From: Tepidisphaeraceae bacterium
Lineage (GTDB): Bacteria; Planctomycetota; Phycisphaerae; Tepidisphaerales; Tepidisphaeraceae
Assembly (NCBI GenBank): GCA_035998445.1
Contig: DASYHQ010000017.1
Span: 124,001 to 188,000 of the forward strand
Length of the DNA stretch: 64,000 nucleotides
Direction of reading: 5' to 3'
Shown: one piece after another, positions 28,834 through 38,161 of the stretch
Layout: every line of letters begins with the position of its first letter
Numbering within the stretch: position 1 is the stretch's first letter
Position numbers and translations under genes: made by a program
The notes under the pieces: model-generated
The model's database searches: none
What the model saw: the letters and a program-made list of their open reading frames with translations, nothing else
Told to the model about the DNA's origin: nothing

Positions 28834-31527
28834 CTACTTTTTGGTGATCGGGCGCACGTTGCGGATGATGCCCACGAAGTCCTGTTGGTCCACCGAGTCC
28901 ACGATCGCTTCGATCGCGAAGACGTAGGCATTGGGGATGGTTTTGCCGTCGGCCTGTTTCAGTCGGTAGAAGCGGAAGCCGCGGCGCTGGCTCGGGTCGG
29001 CCTGGAACGTGTTGCGGACGTCCTGGCTGTAGACGACGCGATTCCCCAGCGCCGGCCAGCCCGTGGCCAGACCGAATGCACCGTCACCTGGATCGAACGC
29101 CGACTCGCCGTTCAGGCTTGGTTCGACGCTCTTATTCGACGTCGCCTCAACCGTGAAGAGCGGCACACGATCCCCACCTCGCTGATCGAGCCGCTGCGGA
29201 TCGTACCACGACATGGACAGCACCGGCGACGCGGTCGGGCCGAAGCAAGCCAGTGGCTCGATCGTCACCGGGTCGGGCAGAACCTTCTCGAACAGCTGCG
29301 CGTTCACCTCGTCCTCGGACGCCAGCACCACCGGCAGATCGGCCACCTCGGGGGCAGGATCTCCGACGTCCACCGACAACTCGTGCAATTCGAGGATACG
29401 ATGCAGCGACGGCTCATCGTCGGCCGTTGATCCGGTCGTCACCAGCCCGCGCAGCTCGATCGACAGCACCGGGGTGGTCGGGTCGTTCGACTCGATCGTC
29501 AGCACCGCTGACTTCACGCCCTCTGCGCTGTCGCGGCTCACGTCGAACCCGATCAACAGGTCGTACGGGCGGAACTGCCCCACGCTGACGTCGGCACCGG
29601 GCGCGTTGAGGATCTTGAACATCGCGGCGTCAGGCCCGGTGATCTTGAAGCCCGCCGGGCGCATTACCAGTGGTTCAGTACCGGCGTTGCGCAAAGACAG
29701 GCGCCGCGGCGGCGTCGGACTGCCGGCGGTCAGCGCGTGGAACAGCAGTTGCCGCTCGCTCGGCACCACGTGTGAGCCCTTGGGCAGCGGGCGCAGCAGC
29801 GAGATCCGCTGGTTGCCGAATTCGGAGACGTACAGGTTGCCGGTGGGCAGGTCCTCCACCAAACCCAGCGGGCTGTTCAATTGCGTAAAGCCCACGATGC
29901 CCTTCACATCCTCGGCGATCGAACCGTCGGGGCGTGGTGTTAAGACGACGATGTCCTTGCCGCCGCTGTAGCGTGTGAGCAGCAGCTTGCCCTTCAGCGC
30001 GCCACCGAACGTGTCGCTCTTGTACTCGATGATGCCGTTCGGCGAGGCGTTCTTGTCGAAGTCGTACGCGAAGCCGCGGAAGTTCCGGTCCGGCTGCACG
30101 CCGACCGGATATTCGTGCACCTCGGCCACATCGCTGTCCCGCGTCGGATTGCCACCGTTTAACACGAACTCGTTGCGGTGCGGGTTCGGGTGCCCGTAGT
30201 ACCCACCGCGAACGATGCGGTACAGGAAGTCGTTCTGCGTCTGCAGCACACCTTCCAGCGGGGGGATGACGCCGGGGTTGTACGGGCCCATTTGCGCGTC
30301 GATCCGCAGACCGCTGATCGTGCCGCCATCGTAACCGGGCGTGCTGCCACCTGCGGCCGATCCGTTGGACGGCGCGTATAGCGAGCCGTTCGAATGCGTG
30401 AACAAGGTCAGCGCATTACGGATGCCGGTGGCGTAGATCGTCAGCGGCGCACTGGGCGCAAAGGGGTCGTAGGTGCCGCCCTCGTCGGTCTTGGCGTCCA
30501 GCGGCAATTTCGTGATCTTCGAGACGTCCAACCGCAGGATGGCAGCCGTCATCAGGTGTTCGCTGCGCTTGCCCCACGCTTGGTCGGGGGCACCCATAGC
30601 GGTATTGCTGGGCTGGCAGAAAAAGATCGCGCCATCGGGACCGACGATCGGTGCAGCGGTGATGTGGTCGCGCCTGCTGCGCGGCAGGTTGATCACGTAG
30701 TCCTGATAATGCTCGAGGTTCGCGCCGGACAACCGCGAGAGCTTACCCGTCCAATCGGCGCCCTTGTCGAAACTGAACTCGCTATGCGTGACCCAGGCGA
30801 TGAGGTTGTCGGGCGTGCTGGCAGGGTCAAAAGCGATGCCCGGCACCATGCGCGGGCCCCAATTGGCGCGCTGGATCGACGAGATGACCGTCGGCGTGCC
30901 GAGCGTGCCGCCAGGCCCGATGTCATAGCGCACGATTCGCCCGTCAACGGTGGTGCCGTACAATCGCTTGTCCGGGCCGATCACGAGGTTGATTACCGGC
31001 ATGCCGACCGTCGTCGGTTGGGGTATCTTCTCAAATCCGCCGGGGAAGTTGACCATCGCCCGGTCCTGACCGGTAACGAAGGTGGTCTTGTACGGTCGGA
31101 ACGAGACGCCGCTCGTATCGCGCACGTTCGGCGTCACCTCGAAGGTATATTCGGTCTGGGGGTCCAGCGCCTCGATCGGCTGGAGCACGATCGCATCACC
31201 ACCACCGGTCGTGTTGCGCAATGCCTGCACCGGTTGGCGGTCCACGGTGCGATATAACAGAACCGTGGCGTCAGAGAGAGTGCGGTCGTCGACGCCGTGC
31301 CCGGTGTTGGGCAGACCAACGTCCGCAGCGATGAACGTGGCGGGGTCGACGTTGTCCTGCAGCATTGCCGGGCGCGTCGAACGGACCCAAGGGTGCAGCG
31401 TGAAGAGGTGGCCCAGGTAGCGATGCCGGAGCCCCCGCCCCTTCAACGATTGCCAGCTGACAATCCCCACTACCGCGACGACGACGATGATGACCGCCAC
31501 GCGACGATAAGACGTTTTCTTCAACAC
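28834..31527 (-). CDS. Membrane-anchored beta-propeller protein with Ig-like and choice-of-anchor domains
   Basis: An 897-residue exported protein with one N-terminal hydrophobic anchor (VAVIIVVVAVVGIVSW). Residues about 50-150 resemble an SbsA-type Ig-like domain (YTFEVTPNVRDTSGV, KTTFVTG). Residues about 160-590 form a sorbosone-dehydrogenase/NHL-like six-bladed propeller (GPDKRLYGTTVDGRIVRYDI, PLGLVEDLPTGNLYVSEFGN). Residues about 600-700 match a choice-of-anchor D or Ig-like fold (LSLRNAGTEPLVM, ILTIESNDPTTPVLSIELRG), and about 200 further residues are unassigned. Propellers of this kind bind or oxidise sugars or act as scaffolds. No heme site is seen. Convergent with the debranching enzyme gene. 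Confidence 0.75.
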   Translation of the reverse strand: MLKKTSYRRVAVIIVVVAVVGIVSWQSLKGRGLRHRYLGHLFTLHPWVRSTRPAMLQDNVDPATFIAADVGLPNTGHGVDDRTLSDATVLLYRTVDRQPVQALRNTTGGGDAIVLQPIEALDPQTEYTFEVTPNVRDTSGVSFRPYKTTFVTGQDRAMVNFPGGFEKIPQPTTVGMPVINLVIGPDKRLYGTTVDGRIVRYDIGPGGTLGTPTVISSIQRANWGPRMVPGIAFDPASTPDNLIAWVTHSEFSFDKGADWTGKLSRLSGANLEHYQDYVINLPRSRRDHITAAPIVGPDGAIFFCQPSNTAMGAPDQAWGKRSEHLMTAAILRLDVSKITKLPLDAKTDEGGTYDPFAPSAPLTIYATGIRNALTLFTHSNGSLYAPSNGSAAGGSTPGYDGGTISGLRIDAQMGPYNPGVIPPLEGVLQTQNDFLYRIVRGGYYGHPNPHRNEFVLNGGNPTRDSDVAEVHEYPVGVQPDRNFRGFAYDFDKNASPNGIIEYKSDTFGGALKGKLLLTRYSGGKDIVVLTPRPDGSIAEDVKGIVGFTQLNSPLGLVEDLPTGNLYVSEFGNQRISLLRPLPKGSHVVPSERQLLFHALTAGSPTPPRRLSLRNAGTEPLVMRPAGFKITGPDAAMFKILNAPGADVSVGQFRPYDLLIGFDVSRDSAEGVKSAVLTIESNDPTTPVLSIELRGLVTTGSTADDEPSLHRILELHELSVDVGDPAPEVADLPVVLASEDEVNAQLFEKVLPDPVTIEPLACFGPTASPVLSMSWYDPQRLDQRGGDRVPLFTVEATSNKSVEPSLNGESAFDPGDGAFGLATGWPALGNRVVYSQDVRNTFQADPSQRRGFRFYRLKQADGKTIPNAYVFAIEAIVDSVDQQDFVGIIRNVRPITKK

Positions 31528-31929
31528 TGACAGACTCTCTCCCAGGGAGCACGCAGGTCCCCCTGTGATACGTTATCGGCTTCGATGAGCGTTGAATTTA
31601 CTACACCTGCGCAGATGGTTCCTGCCGTTCACCCACGAGCGGCACGTGCGGATTATACGGGTTGTATCGCGATTGGCGAACGAAGAATCGCACAGCCCAT
31701 AAATCCATGCGCAACCGAGGCCAGCTATCAGAATTGCTCCTTATCAAAGGGCTTATGTGAGATTCACTGGCGGTGTTGAACTAGCGCTCAAAAATAGCAA
31801 TCACCGTTTGCGAGCTCATCCATGATACGCAGCCGCCGCAACGATTACCGATTATCGGTTTAGCGTACCCCCCTTGTTCACCCGCTGATGCTCCGGACCC
31901 GCCGCGGCGCAGTGGCGGGTCGGATTCAA
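31528..31929. other. Gap with no gene recognised
   Basis: About 400 bp of lower GC between the propeller and PilZ genes, both on the minus strand. A 64-residue forward ORF at 31585 has no family features and is not called. Promoter of the propeller gene is expected near 31530-31600. Confidence 0.45.
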
Positions 31930-32331
31930 CTATATCCCGGCGAAGACCGGCCCTTTTGGCTGCGTAGCATGGGCCGCATTGATGCGCTTGGTCGAGAAGA
32001 CGGACGTCGGTTCCTCGAACTCGACGTAACCCTCGACCCACCCCTCACCGATCTCGCGCGTCCGGCGCACATGGCAGCGGACGTGCCGCACGCCACCGTC
32101 GGGCGCGGGAATGCGGATCGTGGCCGCCTCGATGTCCTGTAGATCGGTCGGTGAGACGAAGCCCGAGCCGCCGGCGTTCACGTCGCGCGTGTAGAGCGTG
32201 AACTCCTGCCCATCCACGCCCGTCCCCACAAGCGTGGCCGCCACCTCGTACTTCGCCCGCGGCATCCGCCGACGTTCGTCACCGACCGCGTCGACCTCGT
32301 ACATGCCGCTCTTGTTCGTGTTGTCACTCAT
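31930..32331 (-). CDS. PilZ domain protein with a non-canonical second motif
   Basis: A 133-residue PilZ protein with RRMPR (RxxxR) near residue 21. The second motif reads DVNAGGSGF, with Asn where the usual Ser stands in D/NxSxxG, so c-di-GMP binding is less certain than for the protein at 749-1123. It starts MSDNTNKSGMYEV with AGAAGGAG upstream of the ATG. A short tail (FSTKRINAAHATQPKGPVF) follows the barrel. It lies downstream of uvrC on the same strand, but 110 bases separate them and no functional link is evident. Confidence 0.78.
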   Translation of the reverse strand: MSDNTNKSGMYEVDAVGDERRRMPRAKYEVAATLVGTGVDGQEFTLYTRDVNAGGSGFVSPTDLQDIEAATIRIPAPDGGVRHVRCHVRRTREIGEGWVEGYVEFEEPTSVFSTKRINAAHATQPKGPVFAGI

Positions 32332-32442
32332 CTCGCATTTGCTCCTTCTGGCGCACGGTGCTCGTGCAAGAAGGATCTACGATTGAATGAGCCGAAAAAA
32401 AATCGCGACAATGTGACCTGCGTTATCGGACGCGCAAAGCGT

Positions 32443-34083
32443 CTACTCCTCCGGCGACCGCTCGGGGCGGCCCTCGGCAGCCAGTGGTGACTCATCGACC
32501 GTCTGAATCTCCGGATCACCATGCAGCGGATCGCCACTGGCAGCGGCGTCCTCCGGATCCAGCAGTTCGTGCTCGTCGACCGCCGCGTCATCCGGCGTGG
32601 GTGGGTGCAGGATCGGCAGGCTGGCGATCGTGGTGTGCGGGTTCTCCCCCGCCGCCGGCGCCTTCAGGATACTGTTATCGTACTCGACCTTACGCTCGCG
32701 CGGCGTCTTTGGCTTGCCCGTGGTGCCGCTGCGCCGTGCGGGGGGCCGCCGGCCACCCTTCACGTCCTCTTCCAATTGCGCTTTGCGCCGCAGGATGTGG
32801 TGGTAGTGCTGCGCGAACCGATGCGCCTCGTCGCGAATGTACTGCAGCAGCTTCAGCCCCAAATGGTTCCGAGGCAGCTTCAGCGGCTCGCCCTTGGCCT
32901 GCACGTAGACTAGCTCTTCCTTCTTGGCCAGCGAGATCACCATCGGCGGCTTCACGTCCATGCTTTTGAACACGTCCAGCGCCGCGTGCAGCTGACCCAG
33001 GCCGCCGTCGATTAAGATGACGTCCGGGTACAGTTCCTGGTTGTTCCCCGCCTCGCGATATCGCCGGCTGACGACTTCCTGGATGCTGAGGTAGTCGTTG
33101 TTCCCCTGCCCGTGCGAGATCTTGTATCGCCGATACCCGTCTTTAAACGGCGAGCCATCGATAAAGCAGACCTTGCTGCCGACCATCTCGCCCCCCTGCA
33201 AATGCGCGATGTCGATCGCCTCCAAAATGCGTGGCGGTTCCGGCAGCTGCAGCGCTTCCTGCAGCGCCGCGAGCCCTTCGCGCGGGTTGGACGCAAAACT
33301 CTCCGGCTGCCAGAACTCCTGCTCGCCCTTCTTCGCCCGTGCGCCCAGCGCATGCAACGCTTTAATCTCGTCGCGCAGCTTGGCGGCCCGCTCGAACTTC
33401 ATGTCCTTGCTGGCCTCGATCATGTCGCGCTCGAGCGCCGCGATGACCGACTTCTTATCACCGTCCAAAAAGCGGATAAGCCGTTGGATGTCCTCGCGAT
33501 ACGCCTCTTTGCTGATCTTGGCCGCGCACGGGGCCGTGCATTGTTTGATGGGATACAGCAGGCACGGCCGAAAGAACCGCCGCTTGTCGTCACCGTCGTT
33601 GATCTCGAGATGACACGTGCGGAACTTGAACGCCTTCTGCAACAGCGTGACCGCTTCCTTCAGCGCGTAAACGCTGGTGAACGGCCCGTACAGCTTCACG
33701 CCCCTGCTCATCGGCTGCCGCGTGATGAAGACGCCGGGAAAGTCGTCGCCCGTGGTGATCATCAGATAAGGAAACGACTTATCATCCCGCAGCGACGCGT
33801 TGTACTTCGGCTGGATGTCCTTGATCAGCCGATTCTCCGCCAGCAGCGCCTCGACCTCCGAATCGGTCTGGATGATCTCAAACTCGACCACCTCGGTCAG
33901 CAACCCCGCCTTGCGCTGTTCGATCTTGGTCGACGGCTGAAAATAACTCCCCACCCGATCGCGCAACGACGACGACTTGCCCACATAAATGACGCGCCCC
34001 TTCGCGTCCTTCATCAGGTACACGCCGGGCGCCTTCGGCAATTCCTTAGCCTTGGCGGAAAGTCGTTCGATGCGGTCGTCCAT
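32443..34083 (-). CDS. uvrC: Excinuclease ABC subunit C lacking the C-terminal HhH domain
   Basis: The dual-incision nuclease of nucleotide excision repair. The GIY-YIG domain (PGVYLMKDAKGRVIYVGKSS), cysteine cluster (CLLYPIKQCTAPC), UVR motif (RDMIEASKDMKFERAAKLRD) and RNase H-like domain (AIDIAHLQGGE, VILIDGGLGQLHAAL, DEAHRFAQHYHH) are complete. After HHILRRKAQLEEDVKGGRRP the usual tandem helix-hairpin-helix with IPGIG is absent; instead there is an acidic, Pro/Glu-rich tail of about 110 residues ending in PERSPEE. The frame opens at TTG 34110, but the ATG at 34083 (MDDRIERLSAKAKELP) is preferred. Confidence 0.95.
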   Translation of the reverse strand: MDDRIERLSAKAKELPKAPGVYLMKDAKGRVIYVGKSSSLRDRVGSYFQPSTKIEQRKAGLLTEVVEFEIIQTDSEVEALLAENRLIKDIQPKYNASLRDDKSFPYLMITTGDDFPGVFITRQPMSRGVKLYGPFTSVYALKEAVTLLQKAFKFRTCHLEINDGDDKRRFFRPCLLYPIKQCTAPCAAKISKEAYREDIQRLIRFLDGDKKSVIAALERDMIEASKDMKFERAAKLRDEIKALHALGARAKKGEQEFWQPESFASNPREGLAALQEALQLPEPPRILEAIDIAHLQGGEMVGSKVCFIDGSPFKDGYRRYKISHGQGNNDYLSIQEVVSRRYREAGNNQELYPDVILIDGGLGQLHAALDVFKSMDVKPPMVISLAKKEELVYVQAKGEPLKLPRNHLGLKLLQYIRDEAHRFAQHYHHILRRKAQLEEDVKGGRRPPARRSGTTGKPKTPRERKVEYDNSILKAPAAGENPHTTIASLPILHPPTPDDAAVDEHELLDPEDAAASGDPLHGDPEIQTVDESPLAAEGRPERSPEE

Positions 34084-34261
34084 GACGTCTGGGGGAATTA
34101 TAGGCAACAAAGCGGGGCCAACACATTGGTCAAGCCCCGCGGCCAGTATGGCCGAGACCGTTTTCCCTTCCCGTCTAGGACGAATCTGTTAATGTTCGTG
34201 CCGTACGCAGAGTCGAGAGGCCCATTTGCGGCCGAACCCGCAGTTGTATTAAGGGGAAGAT

Positions 34262-37200
34262 TTGTCGTTCAAAAAGAGAACCAAGGTCTGGATCGAGTCG
34301 CTGGAGAAACGCCAACTACTGTCCGGCACGTTCTTGCGTGCCGAAATCGACTTTGCCGTCTACGATCCCGTCGCAAACGTCGCCTACTACGGGTCCGGTT
34401 CAGCAATCACCGGCTTGTCACTCGACGATTTGACCACCGTGGTCAGCGAGCACCACCTCAGCACGAACATCTCGAGCATCGATGTCTCTGAGAATGGCCA
34501 AACGCTGTACGCGCTAACGGTCGACGACGTGCTATGGGCGTTGGAAACGGAGAGTGGTGGTCAACGAATCCTTGCCCGGCCCCCGGCTGGTGCCGATGCC
34601 AGCGCCGTCGTCGCCACGGATGTTGGACCGCTCGTCTATGGCCGGTCCGCGAACAGAGCATACGCGTTATGGGCCCCGTCGGCTGACGGGGCAGAATACG
34701 AACAGATCTTCACCCCAACTTTATATGGCGCTGAAGCCATCGTCCGCTCCCACGACCATAGCACCCTGCTGCTCGGCCAAAGGGACATATACGACGTCGC
34801 AACCGGCACTGCTGAGCCGCTGGTTTCCGAAGGATATGCTTGGATCCATTGGCTCAATGGCAACGGGAGCGCAGTGAGCATCGGCTCCAATGGCTTATAC
34901 GACCGCTCGACCGGGACGACAAAACCCGTGGGCTTTAATGGGGTAGCCGGAGGCTTTAGCGCTGATGGGTCGTCGATCTTCTACAAAGTGGACGACCGGT
35001 TCCTCGTTCAGAACACGTCGGACGACACGCTGCGCTACGTGATCGAACCCAGCGGCCTGCTCGCAAGCAGCGGGTTGCTATCGGTAGGTGATGTCCCCAA
35101 CGCGTCAATCTTGCTGACGTCGAACGGCACTCACCTTCTATCGGTGTGGCGGACCGGATTGCACTTGGCGCCAATCGTCGCGCGACCGGCCTTCGCACCG
35201 ATCTCACAGGCGGCGGCTTACGGACCGAACTCCGTCACCGTGCGCGCGGTCGACCCCAAAGGTGTGCTCGACCCCACCTTTCGCGGCACGGCTTCCGTTA
35301 CAGTAGAACGAGACCGCATCGCGCAACCCCCGATCACCCACACCTTCTCCGCGGACGATGCTGGCGTGTGGACGTTCGACGTTGACTTCGCAGCACCGGG
35401 CTCGTACACGCTGACCGTCACGTGTAGCGAATTGCTAACCAGCGAATCGATCGAGGTACCGGTTGTCGACACGCTGCGCCGGCCCGTCATAACGGACGTC
35501 TCCTCGTTGGCAAGGTCGTCGCCGGGTCGCGGGGTGCAACGCATTAAACTTGCCGCGAGTGATGACACGGACCTTGCCCAAGGGTGGCTGGATACCAGTC
35601 ACATATCCGTCACCGCACCCGATGGAACGGCACTTGTCCATCGGTACGAGGACCTCACCTTCGACCATCGGAATGCCAAAGCCACCATCATCATTGATGC
35701 ACCAGGGGGATTCTGGGATCCCAGTGACAACGGGCGATATACAGTAAAGGTCGGCAAGGGGGCAGTTCGAGACGCCGCTGGACAGGAAGCGGCTAACGAG
35801 TTCACGTCGACGTTTCTCATCGACATCCTGCCATCGGACTCCTACCTTCTGCCGCAGGTCAGCGGTTACGTCTACAACGCAGTCGCCGGTCCCTACGGGT
35901 CCGAACAAATGTTGGTGCCGAACGTGCGGGTCTACGACGACTGGAACGACAACGGTCAGTACGATCCGTTCGAGCCCGCAGCGTTCACGGACGAACTCTC
36001 CAAGTTTAGTTTTCGCACCGGCCATCACTCGCGCATCATTCGGGTCGAGCATCGCCCTGGGTGGTCGACGCCGCCGGGCAAAGTTCATAACGGGTTAGGC
36101 CTCAATAGCGATCAGTACGAGTTATATTCGTCACCGGCCAATCCCGTCGTCATCGATTTACTCGTCGCCGCTGACACCATGGCCGCCGGAATCATGAGGA
36201 CCAAATCCGACGATGGCAACGAGCAATGGCTCACGTCCCTTGCTCAGACAATAAATGTCGCATTCCTAGAGAGCCAGACCAACGTCGTGGTTCGAATTGT
36301 TGGTGTGGCGCAGGTCAATCACACGTTCAGTGGTGACCTGAGCAAGGAGATGCGACGGTTGTCCAATCCCCGCGACCGCACGTTCTCGGCCGTCCATGCC
36401 GAACGCGATCGGCTCGGCGCGGATATCGTGCTGTTCCTGACAAGTGGCAAGGTCCGCACACCCGTGCTGGGCCTTGCGTACACTTATCGCGACCGACCGG
36501 AACAAGGTCTCGCAGCGGTCGTTATGGGCGACGAGGTCGAAATCATTGCCGCCCATGAGATCGGTCACCTGCTGGGCGCCGGTCACGAGGCAAAAGCAGA
36601 GCGTTCGCCGACGTCCCCATATGCGCTCGGCTACCGGTTCACCGGCGTGAACGGCGTGTCGTACATGGACCTGATGTCCACGAATCACCTGGCACCGGCC
36701 GAACGCGTGGTGCGATTCTCTAACCCAGACCTCACCCACGCAGGTGTACCTCTCGGCGACTCCTTCGCCGACAACGCCCGTATGATTCGCCGCACCGCGC
36801 CAGTCGTCGCCAGCTATCGCGGCGCGGCGTGGCCCACGCCGCCGGCGGAGCACGACCTGGTCGCGACGAAGTTCGCGGCGAAGTTGCCTGACCTCTTCAT
36901 GGGAGGCGAACGTGCGAGCGCATCGCTGTCGTACGTGAACAACGGCGACCAACTGCACCGCGGCCCCGTCAACGTCACCTTCTACCTGTCGACTAACGGC
37001 ACGGTGGACGCAGGTGACACCGTCGTGGCAACGGTGGCGCGCAACGTGTCGCTGAAGCCCGGTAAGGGCGGAAAGCTGACGGCGCGCTTCGTGCTGCCGA
37101 GCGGGTTGGTCGAAGGCAACTACACGCTGCTGGCCAAGATCGACGGTGGCGACGCGTTCGCAGATCGCAACGAGGCAAACAACGTTCAATCGGGACCAAT

Positions 37201-37567
37201 CGCGACCTATGCACAACCTGTGCTGGATCTATCCGTTACCCCCGGCACCACCACGATGCGCCGGGGTGGGCGGTTTGCGTTTGGCTTAACCAATTTGGGC
37301 AACGTGCCCGCCAAGTTCCATGGAACGGTGGACCTGACGGTATGGGAGGTCGGGCCGTTCGATGAAGTTGGCGTGGCGGGTCCGATCGGAACGACGGCGG
37401 TGTCGCTCAAACCATCGGCAACGCGGACGTATGGCGTGTCCACGGCATTCGCTAAAGCGCTGGCGCCGGGCACGTACAAGTTCGTCCTCCGCGTGACGCC
37501 GCCGGACGGCGTGACCGATGTGGATCTCACCAACAACATCGCCACCGTAATGGTGACGCTGGTGTAA
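34262..37567 (+). CDS. Exported metzincin-type metalloprotease with LExRxLL motif and CARDB repeats
   Basis: A 1101-residue protein. The N-terminus KKRTKVWIESLEKRQLLSG is the planctomycete LEPRxLL-like export/attachment motif. Residues about 30-310 look like propeller blades. Two Ig-like/Big-type segments follow, then an SdrD-B-like region (VSGYVYNAVAGPYGSEQM, VYDDWNDNGQYD). A zinc-protease domain has HEIGHLLGAGH near residue 763 with a downstream Met-turn candidate (SYMDLMST), and the C-terminus carries two CARDB domains (LSVTPGTTTMRRGGRFAF and the preceding one). All three zinc His and the catalytic Glu are present. TTG start with AAGGGGAAG upstream. The substrate is unknown. Confidence 0.85.
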   Translation: MSFKKRTKVWIESLEKRQLLSGTFLRAEIDFAVYDPVANVAYYGSGSAITGLSLDDLTTVVSEHHLSTNISSIDVSENGQTLYALTVDDVLWALETESGGQRILARPPAGADASAVVATDVGPLVYGRSANRAYALWAPSADGAEYEQIFTPTLYGAEAIVRSHDHSTLLLGQRDIYDVATGTAEPLVSEGYAWIHWLNGNGSAVSIGSNGLYDRSTGTTKPVGFNGVAGGFSADGSSIFYKVDDRFLVQNTSDDTLRYVIEPSGLLASSGLLSVGDVPNASILLTSNGTHLLSVWRTGLHLAPIVARPAFAPISQAAAYGPNSVTVRAVDPKGVLDPTFRGTASVTVERDRIAQPPITHTFSADDAGVWTFDVDFAAPGSYTLTVTCSELLTSESIEVPVVDTLRRPVITDVSSLARSSPGRGVQRIKLAASDDTDLAQGWLDTSHISVTAPDGTALVHRYEDLTFDHRNAKATIIIDAPGGFWDPSDNGRYTVKVGKGAVRDAAGQEAANEFTSTFLIDILPSDSYLLPQVSGYVYNAVAGPYGSEQMLVPNVRVYDDWNDNGQYDPFEPAAFTDELSKFSFRTGHHSRIIRVEHRPGWSTPPGKVHNGLGLNSDQYELYSSPANPVVIDLLVAADTMAAGIMRTKSDDGNEQWLTSLAQTINVAFLESQTNVVVRIVGVAQVNHTFSGDLSKEMRRLSNPRDRTFSAVHAERDRLGADIVLFLTSGKVRTPVLGLAYTYRDRPEQGLAAVVMGDEVEIIAAHEIGHLLGAGHEAKAERSPTSPYALGYRFTGVNGVSYMDLMSTNHLAPAERVVRFSNPDLTHAGVPLGDSFADNARMIRRTAPVVASYRGAAWPTPPAEHDLVATKFAAKLPDLFMGGERASASLSYVNNGDQLHRGPVNVTFYLSTNGTVDAGDTVVATVARNVSLKPGKGGKLTARFVLPSGLVEGNYTLLAKIDGGDAFADRNEANNVQSGPIATYAQPVLDLSVTPGTTTMRRGGRFAFGLTNLGNVPAKFHGTVDLTVWEVGPFDEVGVAGPIGTTAVSLKPSATRTYGVSTAFAKALAPGTYKFVLRVTPPDGVTDVDLTNNIATVMVTLV

Positions 37568-37622
37568 GCGCGGGTCCGGATGGCGAATGGCCGGAACGTC
37601 GCGAAGCGACCCAACGCGCCAC

Positions 37623-37660
37623 ACGCCCGGCCTCGCCACTTCAGCGGCAAGGCCGGGCGT
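37623..37660. terminator. Hairpin between convergent genes
   Basis: An 11-bp stem ACGCCCGGCCT / AGGCCGGGCGT around a 16-nt loop. It lies between the protease gene and the small lipoprotein gene, so it could end both transcripts. Confidence 0.6.
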
Positions 37661-37687
37661 GCGGGTTAGTGTGTACGGGGCGTGCCG

Positions 37688-37864
37688 TTACATCGGATTG
37701 CTGAGTTCGGTGATGGTGCCCTGGCGTTGTTCGGGCATCATGGGTTTGGTCTTTTCCTCGGTGGTGCGTTCGCTACCGCTGCCGCTGGTTTCACAACCGA
37801 CGGTGGACAGGCCGAGCGTGACCACGAAGGCCATCGCGAAACAGGTATGGAGGGCGCGCTTCAT
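37688..37864 (-). CDS. Small lipoprotein
   Basis: A 58-residue product beginning MKRALHTCFAMAFVVTLGLS, with the lipobox STVGC at residues 20-24. The mature part is short and polar, with Ser/Gly/Glu/Lys and PEQRQGTITELSN. AAGGAG lies seven bases before the ATG at 37864, which decides the start over the longer frame to 37912. Function unknown. Confidence 0.7.
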   Translation of the reverse strand: MKRALHTCFAMAFVVTLGLSTVGCETSGSGSERTTEEKTKPMMPEQRQGTITELSNPM

Positions 37865-38000
37865 CTGGATCTCCTTGCCGGCGTAACGCCAAGGTTGGCG
37901 GTGTTCCTGCAAGCAAGATATTCCAACGAACGCGAGGGTGGAGCGGGGAAAATGGCAGACGATTTATGAGCAGATCTTGAGGCACGGGAGGGCGATATTC

Positions 38001-38124
38001 CCGTAGCATGGGCGTCCCGCCCATCCATTGAAACAGGACGCGCGACCGCCCCACTTCAGCAACGCGTCCCTTGGCATTGGCAACCTCTTCCGCTTCGGCC
38101 ACGGACGAGACGCCCATGCTACGG
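38001..38124. repeat. REPIN-like element, family D divergent copy (124 bp)
   Basis: GTAG followed by hairpin catgggcg-tcc-cgccca at the left and its inverse ending TGCTACGG at the right. The core differs from the 139-bp copies. Confidence 0.7.
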
Positions 38125-38161
38125 GAAGAGGCGTTGCCGATTTACACGTTGCCGCGACCCG

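Noticed and set aside
31585-31779. 64-residue ORF in the gap at 31.6 kb
   Set aside because: No ribosome binding site, signal peptide or family feature, and composition unlike neighbouring genes.
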